Notes: a model not told the origin generated them from the sequence alone. DNA of 64,000 nt from Chionoecetes opilio (GCA_016584305.1 JACEEZ010009461.1:1-64000); one strand, 5' to 3'; positions 48,115 to 58,681 are shown, numbered from the stretch's first letter. A program made the numbers and translations.

Positions 48115-48305
48115 AGTAAATCTTTTCAAAAGAAGAGTAACAAGACACCTCCCGAACTAAATTGGCTCACCCCTCTTTTTTATTTTTATTCTCTTACTGT
48201 CTACTTTATAGGGACTGGCAACTTAGCGGGCTTTGTGTTACCCATTTTTGTTGTGCCCTTGGCCAGTTCCTTGTGATGTATAAAAAAAAAAAAAAAAAAA
48301 AAAAA
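48115..48305 (+). mobile_element. Jockey-like retrotransposon 3' end with poly-A
   Basis: Matches the reverse complement of 3840-4000: CAAGACACCTCCCGAACTAA, CTCTTACTGTCTAC, GGGACTGGCAAC, GCGGGCTTTGTGTTACC. It is followed by a run of 24 A (48281-48305). A heavily 5'-truncated insertion of the family whose longer, minus-strand copy is at 3835-5545. Confidence 0.75.
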
Positions 48306-48341
48306 CTCAGTCGTTAATTGAACCTTCGTGTGTGTTGTGAA

Positions 48342-48548
48342 CCCCTTGAGACCCACAACGTAATTTCCATTGTAATTTGGGTACCATTAGACGATTTTTA
48401 GTGAATATAAGCATTATTTTATAGCTATGACCTGTTTAGTATCTCTGTCTGCTAGTTAATTTTGTATATTCAGTTACTTTTCGTAATGTTATGGCTCGGC
48501 AACACGCGATGTTTTATATTGCAAAGGCAAGATCTGGGTGTGAAGGGG
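48342..48548 (+). mobile_element. TTAA-flanked MITE (CCCCTT family), copy 4
   Basis: CCCCTTGAGACCCACAACG start, TCTGGGTGTGAAGGGG end, flanks decayed to TGAA and TCAA. It lies next to copy 5 in the opposite orientation, 153 bp away. Confidence 0.85.
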
Positions 48549-48701
48549 TCAATGTGTTGTGCTCGTGGGGAGAGAAGGACCTGGCGGGGCGGGCACTGCA
48601 ATACCCTGCTTCAAAGTGACATGGTTAGGATGCCCGTATAGCACGTGTCGCAGTTATACAAATAGATATAGATACAGAGGGTCAGGTCGTTGTAACTTTA
48701 A

Positions 48702-48891
48702 CCCCTTCACGCCCAGAGCTTTCCTTTGCTCTATAAAATCGTGTGTTGTTAGCCATAAAATTTATACCAAATTAGTTAGTCGACAACGATACTAAACAGG
48801 TCATATCTATGAAATATTGCTTATAGTCACTAAAAATCGTCTGTAATGATAGCCAAATTACAATAGAAATTACGTTCTGGGTCTCAAGGGG
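48702..48891 (-). mobile_element. TTAA-flanked MITE (CCCCTT family), copy 5
   Basis: TTAA on both sides (48698-48701 and 48892-48895). Starts CCCCTTCACGCCCAGAG and ends TTCTGGGTCTCAAGGGG. Inverted relative to copy 4. Confidence 0.9.
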
Positions 48892-48895
48892 TTAA

Positions 48896-49160
48896 TGTTT
48901 CGTAGCACACCCGGAGAGTAAAACATGACCACGCCCCCTCCATCTTGGCACTCATTCAGCCTTCCCGCGCCGCACGCTGATTGGCCATCGCCGAGGAGAC
49001 TCTCATGGTGATTGGAGGAGAAGGTCTGGAGGGAGGGAGCATCGGGGGAGCACTAGCCGATGAGCTTCTCCCTTCACTTCCCAGATCGTGGCAGAGCGCT
49101 TGAGTACCTTCAAGGGGCCTCAGTGTTACCGTGTTTGTCCCTTAGTGCGGAGGGTGCGAC
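48896..49160. other. GC-richer block with CCAAT-like motifs; no gene shown
   Basis: Contains GATTGGCC and GATTGGAGG motifs and several CpG sites at 48955-49030. It could be a promoter-like region, but no adjacent first exon can be demonstrated. Confidence 0.25.
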
Positions 49161-49166
49161 CTGTGA

Positions 49167-49400
49167 CGGCGTGTGTGTGTGTATACATGTGTGTGCGTGT
49201 GTATACATGTGTGTGTGAAAGACTATTTTAATCAGCGGAAGGAAACAGTCACATATCAAAACTCTTGTGTCACTATTCGCTTTGCTAACAGACGGCGTGT
49301 GTGTGTATGTGTGTGTGTGTGTGAAAGACTGTATTTTGATTAGCGTAAGGAAACAGTCACATATCAAAACTCTTGTGTCACTGTTCGCTTTGCTTACGTG
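49167..49400. repeat. tandem duplication of about 115 bp with (GT)n
   Basis: The block GTGTGTGAAAGACT, AAGGAAACAGTCACATATCA, AAACTCTTGTGTCACT, TTCGCTTTGCT appears twice (about 49210-49290 and 49315-49395) with GT repeats before each. Confidence 0.85.
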
Positions 49401-49822
49401 TGTTATAATAGTCAGATATTCCTGAATGTTACTAAAGACATCACAAACGCGGACTTCAAAACACAGTATTGTAACCCGCGTTAGTGTCTGTCTGAGCGTG
49501 ATGTGACGTTCTTAGGCCAGTCTGTATATACGTACGGGTCATGACACAGAATGCATCCAATTACTATGATAAGATAAGATTTTCATCCTATCTAGACACT
49601 TTGCAAGTACCAACTACAAGGTTATTGACTATACAAAGCGCCGCCACGTCAGCACGAACTAGGCGGACTCGAATCGCTGACCGAATGCACAGGGACGCTG
49701 CACATTGCGAACTCACGTCTCTACCAACCTTGCCACCCTGACGGGCCAATTACTATGAACTAATTGAATAGTACCCCATGCAATGATGATTAGGATGAAA
49801 ATGTACTCCAAATGGGGATGAC

Positions 49823-49826
<4 letters not shown>

Positions 49827-49879
<53 letters not shown>

Positions 49880-49899
49880 ACTTGGGGTTGATATTTGTA

Positions 49900-49934
<35 letters not shown>

Positions 49935-50240
49935 CGACATATCTCTTGTTCAAACAGATGTAAAGAAGGAAACCTCATAGAAATAGTGGGTACTTGCACA
50001 CTAAACCGCGTGGTCCAGAAAGTGAAAGCAAAGACAGGCTGGCGAACATGTGAAAATTCCGCTGCTTCGAACACGTGGCTCGATCGCAGCGAGACACTTC
50101 AAAGTCACTACCACTACTACCGCCACCACCACCACTACTACCGCCACTACCACCACCACTACTACCGCCACCACCACCACCACTTCTGTGATCTTGCTGC
50201 CTCCTTCTCTACCTTAGTGCTCTCTCTCTCTCTCTCTCTC
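49827..50240. repeat. microsatellite cluster: (GA)n, (GT)n, (CAC/CTA)n, (TC)n
   Basis: (GA)n at 49827-49877, (GT)n at 49908-49935, CACCACCACTACTACCGC repeats at 50105-50185 and (TC)n at 50219-50247. Confidence 0.95.
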
Positions 50241-50289
50241 TCTCTGCCAGTCATCATGGGCGTCTTGATTCTCCTGCTCGTGGGTAAGT

Positions 50290-50381
50290 GACACACACAC
50301 ACACACATACACACATACACACACACATAGTTTTCACTTATACCATTGACTGTGTAAGAAAATGGAAAGGTGTTTGTGTTG

Positions 50382-50417
<36 letters not shown>

Positions 50418-50651
50418 TCATCATTCTATACTTCAGGTCCCAAATGTAAGGCAGTGGTTGAATGATCCTAATGTCTGTAATGATAAGATAGATAAGGGTT
50501 GTCAACATGATCATCATTATTATTATTATCATTATTTCATCATTATTATTATTATCATTATTTCATCATTATTAGTGTTATTATTTTGTTGTTGATGTGA
50601 TAAGTACTATCTACTAATAGGTAATGTAAGCAGATACTAGTCTAGATAAGG

Positions 50652-50720
<69 letters not shown>
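50290..50720. repeat. (CA)n, (GT)n, (ATT)n and (CTA)n microsatellites
   Basis: (AC)n at 50290-50330, (GT)n at 50384-50416, ATTATT/ATC repeats at 50510-50585 and a perfect (CTA)n tract at 50651-50720. Confidence 0.95.
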
Positions 50721-50782
50721 CATCGGTAACAGTAAATCACGCAGAATGCTCATGCCACTAATACAGCCTCCGCCTAATTAGC

Positions 50783-50985
50783 GCCTCCGTGGTGTAGTGG
50801 CTAGCGCGCCTAGCTACGAATCCGCGGGCCCGGATTCGAATCCCGGCCAGTCCCGGAGTAGCGGGTTGTCACCCACCACAGGCTCAAAGGCTAATGCGAT
50901 GGAGATGAGCACCGAGGCCACGCGCAGCTTAGCGTATGCCCCCATCTTTACCTTTGTTAATACAGCGTTACCAACATAAACAGAT
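50783..50985 (+). mobile_element. tRNA-derived SINE
   Basis: The head GCCTCCGTGGTGTAGTGG (box-A-like) and GGATTCGAATCCCGG (box B with T arm) resembles a tRNA gene; CTCCG and CGGAG near 50785 and 50855 could pair. The anticodon arm does not fold into the standard 5-bp stem. A non-tRNA body follows to about 50985. It is therefore called a SINE with polymerase III promoter elements and not a tRNA. It is a different family from the one in the 4-kb repeat. Confidence 0.6.
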
Positions 50986-51054
50986 GTGGCCACTCACGCT
51001 GATGGCTCGGTAATGACTGTGTGGTTGTCATTGGTGATGCTGCTGCTCATGCAT

Positions 51055-51151
51055 ATCAGAGAGAGAGAGATAGAGAGGGTAAGGGAGGGCTTGGTGACTA
51101 AGCACGACTGCATGCCTGCTTGATAGCTGCCCCGTGGATCAGCTGACACAT

Positions 51152-51186
<35 letters not shown>

Positions 51187-51260
51187 GCTCGCGTTCTCTT
51201 CTCCTCTCTTCTCCGTGCGCGCTCCTCGCGCTCCCCTCTCTCATCGTCCCCTCGTCTCTG
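51055..51260. repeat. (GA)n and (TC)n tracts
   Basis: (GA)n at 51058-51078 and (TC)n at 51156-51184, with pyrimidine-rich sequence to 51260. Confidence 0.9.
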
Positions 51261-51339
51261 GTCTCTCATCTTCTCAGATCGCTCATTGACTCTCTCATCA
51301 AAGACTCATCTCTTTCCATCAGTATATTCTAATCGTAGC

Positions 51340-51459
51340 TCTGTATCTATGATATATAGTATATATATATATAGATATAGTATATAACTATATATAAATA
51401 AATATATATAATATGATATATAACATATTTATATTATATATATATATATATAGTATATA

Positions 51460-51492
<33 letters not shown>

Positions 51493-51595
51493 CGTATATA
51501 TAGTATATATATATATATAATTATATATTTATATTAAGATATATATATATATATATATTAGATATATAATATTATATAATTATATCTATATATTA

Positions 51596-51645
<50 letters not shown>

Positions 51646-51956
51646 TATTCATATTATATTATATATATATATATATATATATTCTATAATATTTATAGTT
51701 ATTTAATATATTATATATAATATATATATTAATATCATATATATATATATATATATATTATATATTATAATATATATTATATTTATATATATATATATAT
51801 TATTATATATATATATATTATAATATTTATATAATATATATTTTTTAATTATATATAGATATATATATTTTTTAATATATACTATATGATATATACTATT
51901 TTATATTATATATATATCTATATATATATAGATATATATATATATATATATATATA

Positions 51957-51987
<31 letters not shown>

Positions 51988-51994
51988 CTCTATA

Positions 51995-52026
<32 letters not shown>
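51340..52026. repeat. AT-rich TATATA block of about 700 bp
   Basis: Almost pure AT with TATATA, TATATTATA and ATATAGATATA variants. It is strongly self-complementary and a likely site of collapse or expansion in assembly. Confidence 0.95.
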
Positions 52027-52300
52027 GCACAAGAACGTAAGTTTGTCAAAGCCTTCGTCAAAAGGCATGACTATGGTTAGTCATGCCTTTTATCGTGTAT
52101 CACGGGCTATTCTTACTTCTGTTTATCAAGATTACTCTTTGAATATTTGGAATACACACTGATTCTGTACCAATGGATAATGATCATGATAATATTATAT
52201 AGTCTTAAAACGACGGTTCTTTGAAAGCATTTATTCATATTGCGACGCTTGGCATTTCTCCTCCGAAATATTGCCAAGTAGCCTACCACATTTACTTCAG

Positions 52301-52455
52301 TTGAAAACTGATGAAGCTAAAATAAATATTTGGCGCAAATGTGATTTGGTTCGGTTAGACATGCTGCAGAGAAGAAAAGATACTGAGAAGAGAATATCCA
52401 TCATTATCATGGCTAAGCAGTGTGCCCTGTACAGAGCAAGGCAAAGGATTATACG
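52301..52455 (+). CDS. candidate internal exon, function unknown
   Basis: A stretch preceded by a pyrimidine-containing acceptor (CATTTACTTCAG ending at 52300) and closed by a near-ideal donor (ACG then GTAAGTATTTTTTTTTT at 52456). The frame starting at 52301 is open through 51 codons plus two bases and reads a charged, lysine/arginine-rich segment with RRKDTEKR and CALYRARQRI. I do not recognise a domain. It has lower AT content than its AT-block neighbour and no repeat similarity elsewhere in the window. It could be an exon of a host gene or of an unrecognised transposon. Neither neighbouring exon was found. Confidence 0.3.
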
Positions 52456-52619
52456 GTAAGTATTTTTTTTTTTTCTCACAATTGGTTCTTGAAGTAAGTA
52501 TAGTATTAATTAAGGAAGCATGACAAATAAAATAAGAGTTGTGAAGAGCAGAGTATTGCGCATCATAGACGTCAATTGTTCGATTGTTTTGCTTTGGGTT
52601 AAATACTTGAATAGTGCCG

Positions 52620-53090
52620 CGATTCCTGAGAAAGACACAAGACAGGGCAGCTGCCACGCCTGTGATAGCATCATTGGGCATCACCAGGGCTCATAGTGTT
52701 CCCCAAGGGATCCTCGCAGCCCTAAACCAACAGCAGCCAGCATAATAGTGGCGAGGCCAGCCAGACTCACGGCACTCATGGCAACACGGCTGCTGACCTG
52801 GATATCCTGCCGCCCTTCGCCTCCCTTCGAGTCCCTTGCTATACACATCCCTCACCTTCCCTTGCAGTGAACCTTTCTAGTCCACGATCAGTGTATGTAT
52901 TGGTAAGTAGTAAATTGGTTTTTCTGTAAGGCATTTCTGAGTATGTCACTTCAGTATACCATGGCAGTTTATGTTGGTGTTGTATAGTGCTGCGAGGATC
53001 TCTTGGGGAACACTATAAGCCCTGATGATGTCCTATGATGCTATAACAGACGTGGCAGCTGACCTGCCTTCTTCAGGAAGGCACAGGTGA
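52620..53090. repeat. inverted repeat with 100-bp arms
   Basis: The left arm (about 52622-52722: GGCAGCTGCCACG, ATGCTATCA-type, GTGTTCCCCAAGGGATCCTC, GCAGC) is inverted at about 52988-53088 (GCTGCGAGGATCTCTTGGGG, AACACTAT, GTGGCAGCTGACCTGCC). The spacer is about 265 bp. It looks like a small foldback element. Confidence 0.65.
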
Positions 53091-53508
53091 GGCGGATGAC
53101 AGCGTGTTGCCGTGAGGGGGGGACGCCCGCCTGTCGCCAGGATCACTAAAGGCGGCGTCACACTAGCACTTTTTCCGTCTAGTTAGTCGAACTTCGTTGG
53201 TTTTTTCTCGCTCTGACTAGTTTGACTAGTTTTTTCTCGCTCTGACTAGTTAGTCCGTCTGCATCAGTCAGTCTGAGGCAGTCGCTCGTGATCGTCTTTG
53301 TCTGCAAAGTTGAAGTCAACTTTCTTAGTCAAATCAAAATCCATAGTGATTACTTTAAAGATATTCGATATAAATCAGTAAGTTTTTGCAAATTATAATT
53401 CAATACGTTTAAAAGTAATAAAAATATTCAAGTGACTATTGTACATGTAGATACATTTAAAAGCCGGTTCTATATAACAGCCAACAGTCTCTCGCATGAC
53501 TCGATTGA

Positions 53509-54664
53509 AAAGATTTACTACAAAGAGTCAACTCACCGAACACCCTGACACACAGTGGTGTTAAGAATTATGAATGTTTAGAGTGTGGGACAAGATTTGC
53601 TAGAAAGAGTCAGCTCACCAAACACACCCTGACACACAGTGGTGTTAAGAATCATGAATGCCTAGAGTGTGGGAAAAGATTTACTACAAAGAGTGACCTC
53701 ACCACACACACCCGGACACACAGTGGTGTTAAGAATTATGAATGTTTAGAGTGTGGGAAAAGATTTACTACAAAGAGTGACCTCACCAGACACACCCTGA
53801 CACACCGTGGTGTTAAGAACCATGAATGCCTAGAGTGTGGGAAAAGGTTTTATACCCGTTCTGAACTCACCAGACACACCCTGACACACAGTGGTGTTAA
53901 GAATTATGAATATTTAGAGTGTGGGAAAAGATTTACTACAAAGAGTCAACTCACCGAACACACCCTGACACACAGTGGTGTTAAGAATTATGAATGTTTA
54001 GAGTGTGGGAAAAGATTTGCTACAATGGGTCACCTCACCACACACACCCTGACACACAGCGGTGTTAAGAATTATGAATGTTTAGGGTGTGGGAAAAGAT
54101 TTGCTACAATGGGTCACCTCACCATACACACCCTGACACACAGTGGTGTTAAAAATTATGAATGTTTAGAGTGTGGGAAAAGATTTGCTACAATGGGTCA
54201 CCTCACCACACACACCCTGACACACAGCGGTGTTAAGAATTATGAATGTTTAGAGTGTGGGACAAGATTTGCTAGAAAGAGTCTCACCAAACACACCCTG
54301 ACACACAGTGGTGTTAAGAATCATGAATGCCTAGAGTGTGGGAAAAGATTTACTACAAAGAGTGACCTCACCTCACACACCCTGACACACAGTGGTGTTA
54401 AGAATTATGAATGTTTAGAGTGTGGGAAAAGATTTGCTACAATGGGTCACCTCACCACACACCCTGACACACAGTGGTGTTAAGAATTATAAATGTTTAG
54501 AGTGTGGGAAAAGATTTACTACAAAGAGTGACCTCACCAGACACACCCTGACACACAGTGGTGTTAAGAACCATGAATGCCTAGAGTGTGGAAAAGGTTT
54601 ATACCCATTCTGAACTCACCAGACACACCCTGACACACAGTGGTGTTAAGAATCATGAATGCCT
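53509..54664 (+). pseudogene. C2H2 zinc-finger array, about 13 fingers, frame-broken
   Basis: Tandem 84-bp units, each coding a 28-residue finger of the form C-x2-C-x12-H-x3-H with the linker THSGVKN in place of the usual TGEKP. One frame is open from 53509 to 54483 and covers about ten and a half fingers. A 2-base loss then shifts the frame (fingers 11-12 read to about 54590), and a further base loss breaks finger 13. A partial unit at 53509-53565 is also out of frame. Finger 5 has Tyr in place of its first Cys, and finger 9 lacks one residue. Helix positions alternate among TTKSDLT, TMGHLT and RKSQLT types, implying repeated duplication of two- and three-finger blocks. Zinc-finger arrays of this kind bind DNA. 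No start codon, KRAB, BTB or ZAD domain is present, and both edges end abruptly in non-coding DNA. Called a pseudogene or captured fragment; if the indels are sequencing errors it could be the last exon of a real gene. Confidence 0.7.
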
Positions 54665-54939
54665 CCTAACCTAACCAAAACTTAACCTCACTTATCTGAA
54701 TTTAGAAAATTCATTGCACAAAAAACAAACATACAGGCACAGGAAAGCACAGCTAAAGAAACGGCAATAGAAGTAATAAGTACCTACATTTCCTATTTCG
54801 GTAACTATGTTTTTGGGTGCATAATCCGCAGAAGTTGGCGGGCTCCACAAGCCTTTCAGCTTACTTTTTTTTACGATGTCATGAAAGAAATTGTTCTACT
54901 ACAACTTAATGCATTACAAGGCACGTAATTATAGCCGTC
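54665..54939. other. no gene seen
   Basis: Starts with CCTAACCTAACC directly after the last zinc-finger unit (54664-54676). Otherwise unclassified AT-rich DNA up to the GGTAATAATGG end at 54940. Confidence 0.5.
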
Positions 54940-55078
54940 GGTAATAATGGACGAGTTTCGCGGTCGTTTTCAGAGACAAAGACTATTTTTTCGTGGCCTA
55001 CAATAGGTGCGTGTTGTAATGGAGATAGTTTTATTTTGCGCAAAGAAAAAAAAAAAAAATAAAAAAATAAAATAAATA

Positions 55079-55212
55079 AACCTAACCTTACCTTATATAT
55101 TTTAATGAAACCTAACCTAACCTTATAGGTTTTAATGAAACATAACCTAACCTTATAGGTTTTAATGAAACATAACCTAACCTTATAGGTTTTAATGAAA
55201 CATAATCCTAAC
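55079..55212. repeat. CCTAA-based 30-bp minisatellite, left TIR of copy 3
   Basis: Four and a half units of exactly 30 bp: CCTAACCTAACC (or CATAACCTAACC) plus TTATAGGTTTTAATGAAA. The same unit as in the other copies, with AATG in place of AAGG. Confidence 0.9.
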
Positions 55213-55329
55213 CACAAAGTGGTTAAACCACAAACCACAAAGAACCATGTTTGTTTACAGTCGAACAGCTGACTGGCGAATGAACATGCAGGCGAACGAT
55301 TCTGTGTGTGTGACGGCTTGCAGACTTTG

Positions 55330-56955
55330 CAGTCAGAAAATTGAGAAACTCAAAGATATTGTGATAACTAGGGAAATGGTGGAGGAGGGTATAGAAAAAA
55401 TGAAAACATTTAAATCGCCAGGACCAGATGAAGTGTATCCCAGGGTATTAAAGGAATGCAAGGAGGTTGTTAGTGAGTCGTTAGTGCACATTTTTAGGAA
55501 ATCGGTTGAGATAGGCGATGTGCCATTATTGTGGAGGAAAGGAAATGTTGTTCCCATATTTAAGAAGGGAGACAGAGGACTAAAGTCAAATTATTGACCC
55601 GTAAGTCTAACTAACATCAGTGGTGGGTAAATTATTGGAATCTATTATTGCAAAAAACATTAGAGAGCACTTAGATAAACATAGTTTGATCAATGATTCA
55701 CAACATGGATTCACCAAGGGTAGGTCATGTCTCACCAATTTATTGAGTTTTTATAGGAAAGTTTATGAGACGGCAGATAATGATAAGGATTATGATATAA
55801 TATATCTGGACTTTAGTAAGGCATTTGACAAAGTACCACACGAGCGACTCTTAAATAAGGTTAGGGCTCATGGTATAGATGGGAAGGTTCTTCATTGGAT
55901 CAGAGCTTGGCTAAGTAATAGGCAACAAAGGGTTACAATTAATGGTTCCAAATCTGAATGGGGACTGGTGACAAGTGGAGTTCCACAAGGGTCTGTTTTG
56001 GGCCCATTACTATTTTTGATTTACATCAACGACTTGGATAGTGGGATTAGCAGCGATATCAGCAAGTTTGCTGATGATACTAAGTTAGGTAGGATTATTG
56101 GATCACAGTCTGACGTAAACATATTGCAGGGAGACTTAGATAAACTTAACGAGTGGGCAGTCAGATGGCAGATGGAATTTAATATTGATAAATGTAGCGT
56201 TATGAATGTTGGTAGAAAAAACCCTGGTAATAGATACACCATAAGCAATGTATCGCTGAAAAGATCAGAAGGTGAAAAAGATCTTGGAGTGAGGGTGAGC
56301 CCAGACCTCCGACCTAGGAAACAATGTATTGAGGCCAGAAATAGAGCTAATAGAGTATTAGGATTCATTACCAGAAGTGTTAAAAGTAGAAGTGCGGAAG
56401 TTATTCTAAAGCTTTATCTGGCTCTAGTCAGGCCTCATCTAGACTATGCAGTTCAGTTTTGGTCTCCATATTACAGGATGGATATAGTGTTAGAAAAAGT
56501 GCAGAGAAGGATGACCAAAATGATACAAGGGATGCGTAACTTTAGTTATGAGAGGAGATTGAAGTTATTAAAATTACACTCACTCGAGAGACGCAGAGTA
56601 AGGGGCGATCTGATAGAAGTTTTTAAGTGGATAAAGGGATTTAATAAAGGAGAGGTAGGAAAAGTTCTTACCGCTTTTAACCAGGGTAGAACAAGAAGTA
56701 ACGGATTCAAGCTGGAAAAGCGTAGATTTAGAAAGGAAAGAGGGAAAAACGGTTCACAAATAGGGTGGGAATGAGTGGAATGGTTCAGTAGACAGGTAGT
56801 TAGTGCGGAGTCATTAGGGAGCTTTAAAGGGGAGCTGGATAGGTTCATGGATGGGGATGAAAGGTGGATGTAGGTAGTGTTAGGTGACAGGAACTACCAC
56901 GTGTAGGCCTCGCGGCCTCTTGTAGCTTCCTTATTTTTTTATGTTCTTATGTAAT
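55330..56955 (+). pseudogene. CR1-like non-LTR retrotransposon, RT with two breaks
   Basis: The best-preserved reverse transcriptase in the window. The first frame (to 55597) carries FKSPGPDEVYPRVLKE and VVPIFKKGD (RT domains 1-2) and ends at a TGA (55595-55597). A further single-base shift near 55618 precedes a 384-codon frame (55620-56774). That frame has QHGFTKGRSCLTNL, YLDFSKAFDKVPH (first catalytic Asp region), SGVPQGSVLGPLLF, KFADDTKL (catalytic FADD box) and the post-palm VILKLYLALVRPHLDYAVQF region. The sequence then runs through a C-terminal block interrupted near 56774 and ends in the CTTCCTTATTTTTTTATG and TTCTTATG tail near 56953. No upstream endonuclease was recognised, so it is 5'-truncated. 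The enzyme would copy element RNA at a nicked target. The motif order fits the CR1/L2/Jockey side of LINEs, with CR1 favoured. Confidence 0.85.
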
Positions 56956-57019
56956 TGTTAGTTTGTAGAAAGTCGCTGAAAAAAACTAGATGGAAAAAGT
57001 GCTAGTGTGACGCCGCCTT

Positions 57020-57320
57020 AAGGCGGTATAAGTGCAGGTAATATTCTAGTGTCCTTTCCTGCCCTTATTAGTGGAGAGGTTATCCATGAAACCTTCACAT
57101 AGCTATGTGGCAAAAAATATCAAAGTTGTTAAATGCTATTGCAAGAGGTATCAGTAGAAAGGTCTTGAAACAAACTTTCCAATGACACCAAGATGACCCT
57201 CCTAGGACCTAAAATAAGAAAGTTACATCAAATAGAAGTTCGCCTTTTGGGCATATTTTTGTCTTATAAAAGCAATAGGATGATTGTGACCGATAAAAAT
57301 TTGGCATAATGAACACTCAG
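57020..57320. other. no gene seen
   Basis: Unique-looking sequence between two element ends. No domain or repeat was recognised. Confidence 0.4.
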
Positions 57321-57331
57321 CCAAGAACACT

Positions 57332-57440
57332 CAGGTTAGGTTAGGTTTCATTAAAACATATAAGGTTAGGTTAGGTTTCATTTTTTTTTTTTTTTTTTTT
57401 TTTCCAATTTTTTTTTTTTTTTTTTTTTTTTGGTTTGCGC
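57332..57440. repeat. GGTTAGG units and poly-T, right TIR of copy 3
   Basis: Two 30-bp GGTTAGGTTAGGTTTCATTA units followed by two long T runs (57380-57402 and 57411-57432) that have probably expanded within the inverted end. Confidence 0.85.
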
Positions 57441-57673
57441 AAAATAAAACTAGCACCATTATAACAAGCACCTATTGTAGGCCAAGAAAAAGTAGTTGGT
57501 GTCTCTGAAAACGAACGTGAAACTCTCCTCCATAATTACCAAACAAACAAACAGAACGAACGAACAACGAAATGAAAAACAGTGCATTGACATCGATTAC
57601 AGATTTACAGAACCAGACAGGTTTTTGGTTACTCTCTCATATCTCTCTTTCATTTCTCTCTCTCAATCTCTTT

Positions 57674-57674
<1 letters not shown>

Positions 57675-57721
<47 letters not shown>

Positions 57722-57780
57722 GAGATATGAGAGAGAGATATGAGAAAGTAACCAAAAAAAACCCTTTTTCAAATTATCTC

Positions 57781-57850
<70 letters not shown>

Positions 57851-57879
57851 TTTTCTTATTTTTTTATAAATATATATAT

Positions 57880-57913
<34 letters not shown>

Positions 57914-58036
57914 ATAAGTTTTTTGGTTACTCTCTTTAATCTCTCACTCATCTCTCTTTCACTTATATCTCTCTCTCTCTTCTCTCTCCTCTCTCTTTCA
58001 CAGAGAGAGAGGGGAAGAGAGAGCGGGAGAGAGCAA
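57675..58036. repeat. (GA)n, (TA)n and (TC)n microsatellites
   Basis: (GA)n at 57677-57716, (TA)n at 57784-57847, (GA)n at 57881-57910 and pyrimidine/purine tracts to 58036. ATATCTCTCTTTCA-like blocks repeat around them in both orientations. Confidence 0.95.
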
Positions 58037-58420
58037 TTTATTTAGTTAACCTTAATGTTTGGCATGGAAATTATTGTATGTATCAGAAAACGAAATATGC
58101 AATGGAAAGCTAATTAAATTCTGCTTGTATTGATATTTTGCCACTCTTATTTAAACTTTTCCCACAAAGTTATACATGACGACGAGTTTTTTAAATGAAT
58201 GTTAAGTTCAATCATATTTCTTTAGAGTCTCATAATGACCTTATTTAAAGTGTTTTACTATGTTTTATGTGATAATCTTATAGAACAAACATTTCCGAAG
58301 ATAACAGTCTATCCTTTATACATGTATAACATGATATACTGCGGGGTAATGCCTTGAGAACTTCCCCGGGTCGTGGGTGAACGAGGAGGCCTTGGCACCA
58401 ATATGGCGCCCACAAATCGA
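58037..58420. mobile_element. half copy of the 1-kb palindromic MITE
   Basis: Matches the right arm of 37041-38075 from TTTATTTAGTTAAC through ACGACGAGTTT, AATGTTAAGTTCA, AGTCTCATAA and GAAGATAACAGT to the GC-rich outer part. Only one arm is present, considerably diverged. Confidence 0.6.
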
Positions 58421-58469
58421 GTTGTCGCTACTCTATATAATACAGGTACTCTAGTAAGGACATGGCCCT

Positions 58470-58681
58470 AAACGTAGCCAAATTACAATGGAAATAACGT
58501 TCTGGGTCTCAAAATCGTCTGTTGTGAGCCATAAAATTACAAAAAGTAACTAAATATATCAAATTAGCTAGTGGACAAGGATACTAAACAGGTCATAGAT
58601 ATAAAATATTGCTTATAGTCACTAAAAATCGTCTAATGTTACCCAAATTATAATGGAAATAACGTTCTGGGTCTCAAGGGG
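58470..58681 (-). mobile_element. TTAA-flanked MITE (CCCCTT family), rearranged copy 6
   Basis: The right end TTCTGGGTCTCAAGGGG is followed by TTAA (58682-58685). The left side lacks the CCCCTT end; instead a second copy of the AATTACAATGGAAATAACG and TTCTGGGTCTC segment is fused at 58480-58511, as if two copies had recombined. Confidence 0.7.

Larger units (their letters stand above)
53149..57019. mobile_element. 3.9-kb TIR element (AAGGCGGCGTCACACTAGC)
   Basis: AAGGCGGCGTCACACTAGCA plus CTTTTTCC(G/A)TCTAGTT at the left end is matched inverted at 56975-57019, giving about 40 bp of inverted end. Between them lie a zinc-finger array, the left TIR of a different element (54940-55215) and a CR1 reverse transcriptase. 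No transposase belonging to these ends was identified and no target duplication is visible. Confidence 0.65.
54940..57540. mobile_element. long-TIR element with TTAGG-like arrays, copy 3
   Basis: The left end GGTAATAATGGACGAG, TTTCAGAGACAAAGACTA, TTTTTTCGTGGCC is inverted at 57480-57540 (GGCCAAGAAAAAGTAGTTGG, TGTCTCTGAAAACG, CTCCTCCATAATTACC). CCTAACCTAACCTTATAGG arrays lie inside the left end (55079-55212) and GGTTAGGTTAGG inside the right (57332-57380). No transposase remnant is visible; a CR1 copy and the right end of the AAGGCGGCGTC element occupy the middle. Its span overlaps rather than nests within 53149-57019. Confidence 0.65.

Noticed and set aside
50254..50282. Short first exon starting ATGGGCGTCTTG with donor GTAAGT
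   Set aside because: The donor is good, but the acceptor-like stretch is a (TC)n microsatellite and nine codons are too few to support a gene.
50783..50860. Possible functional tRNA gene
   Set aside because: Box A and box B are present, but the anticodon arm does not fold properly and a SINE-like body follows.
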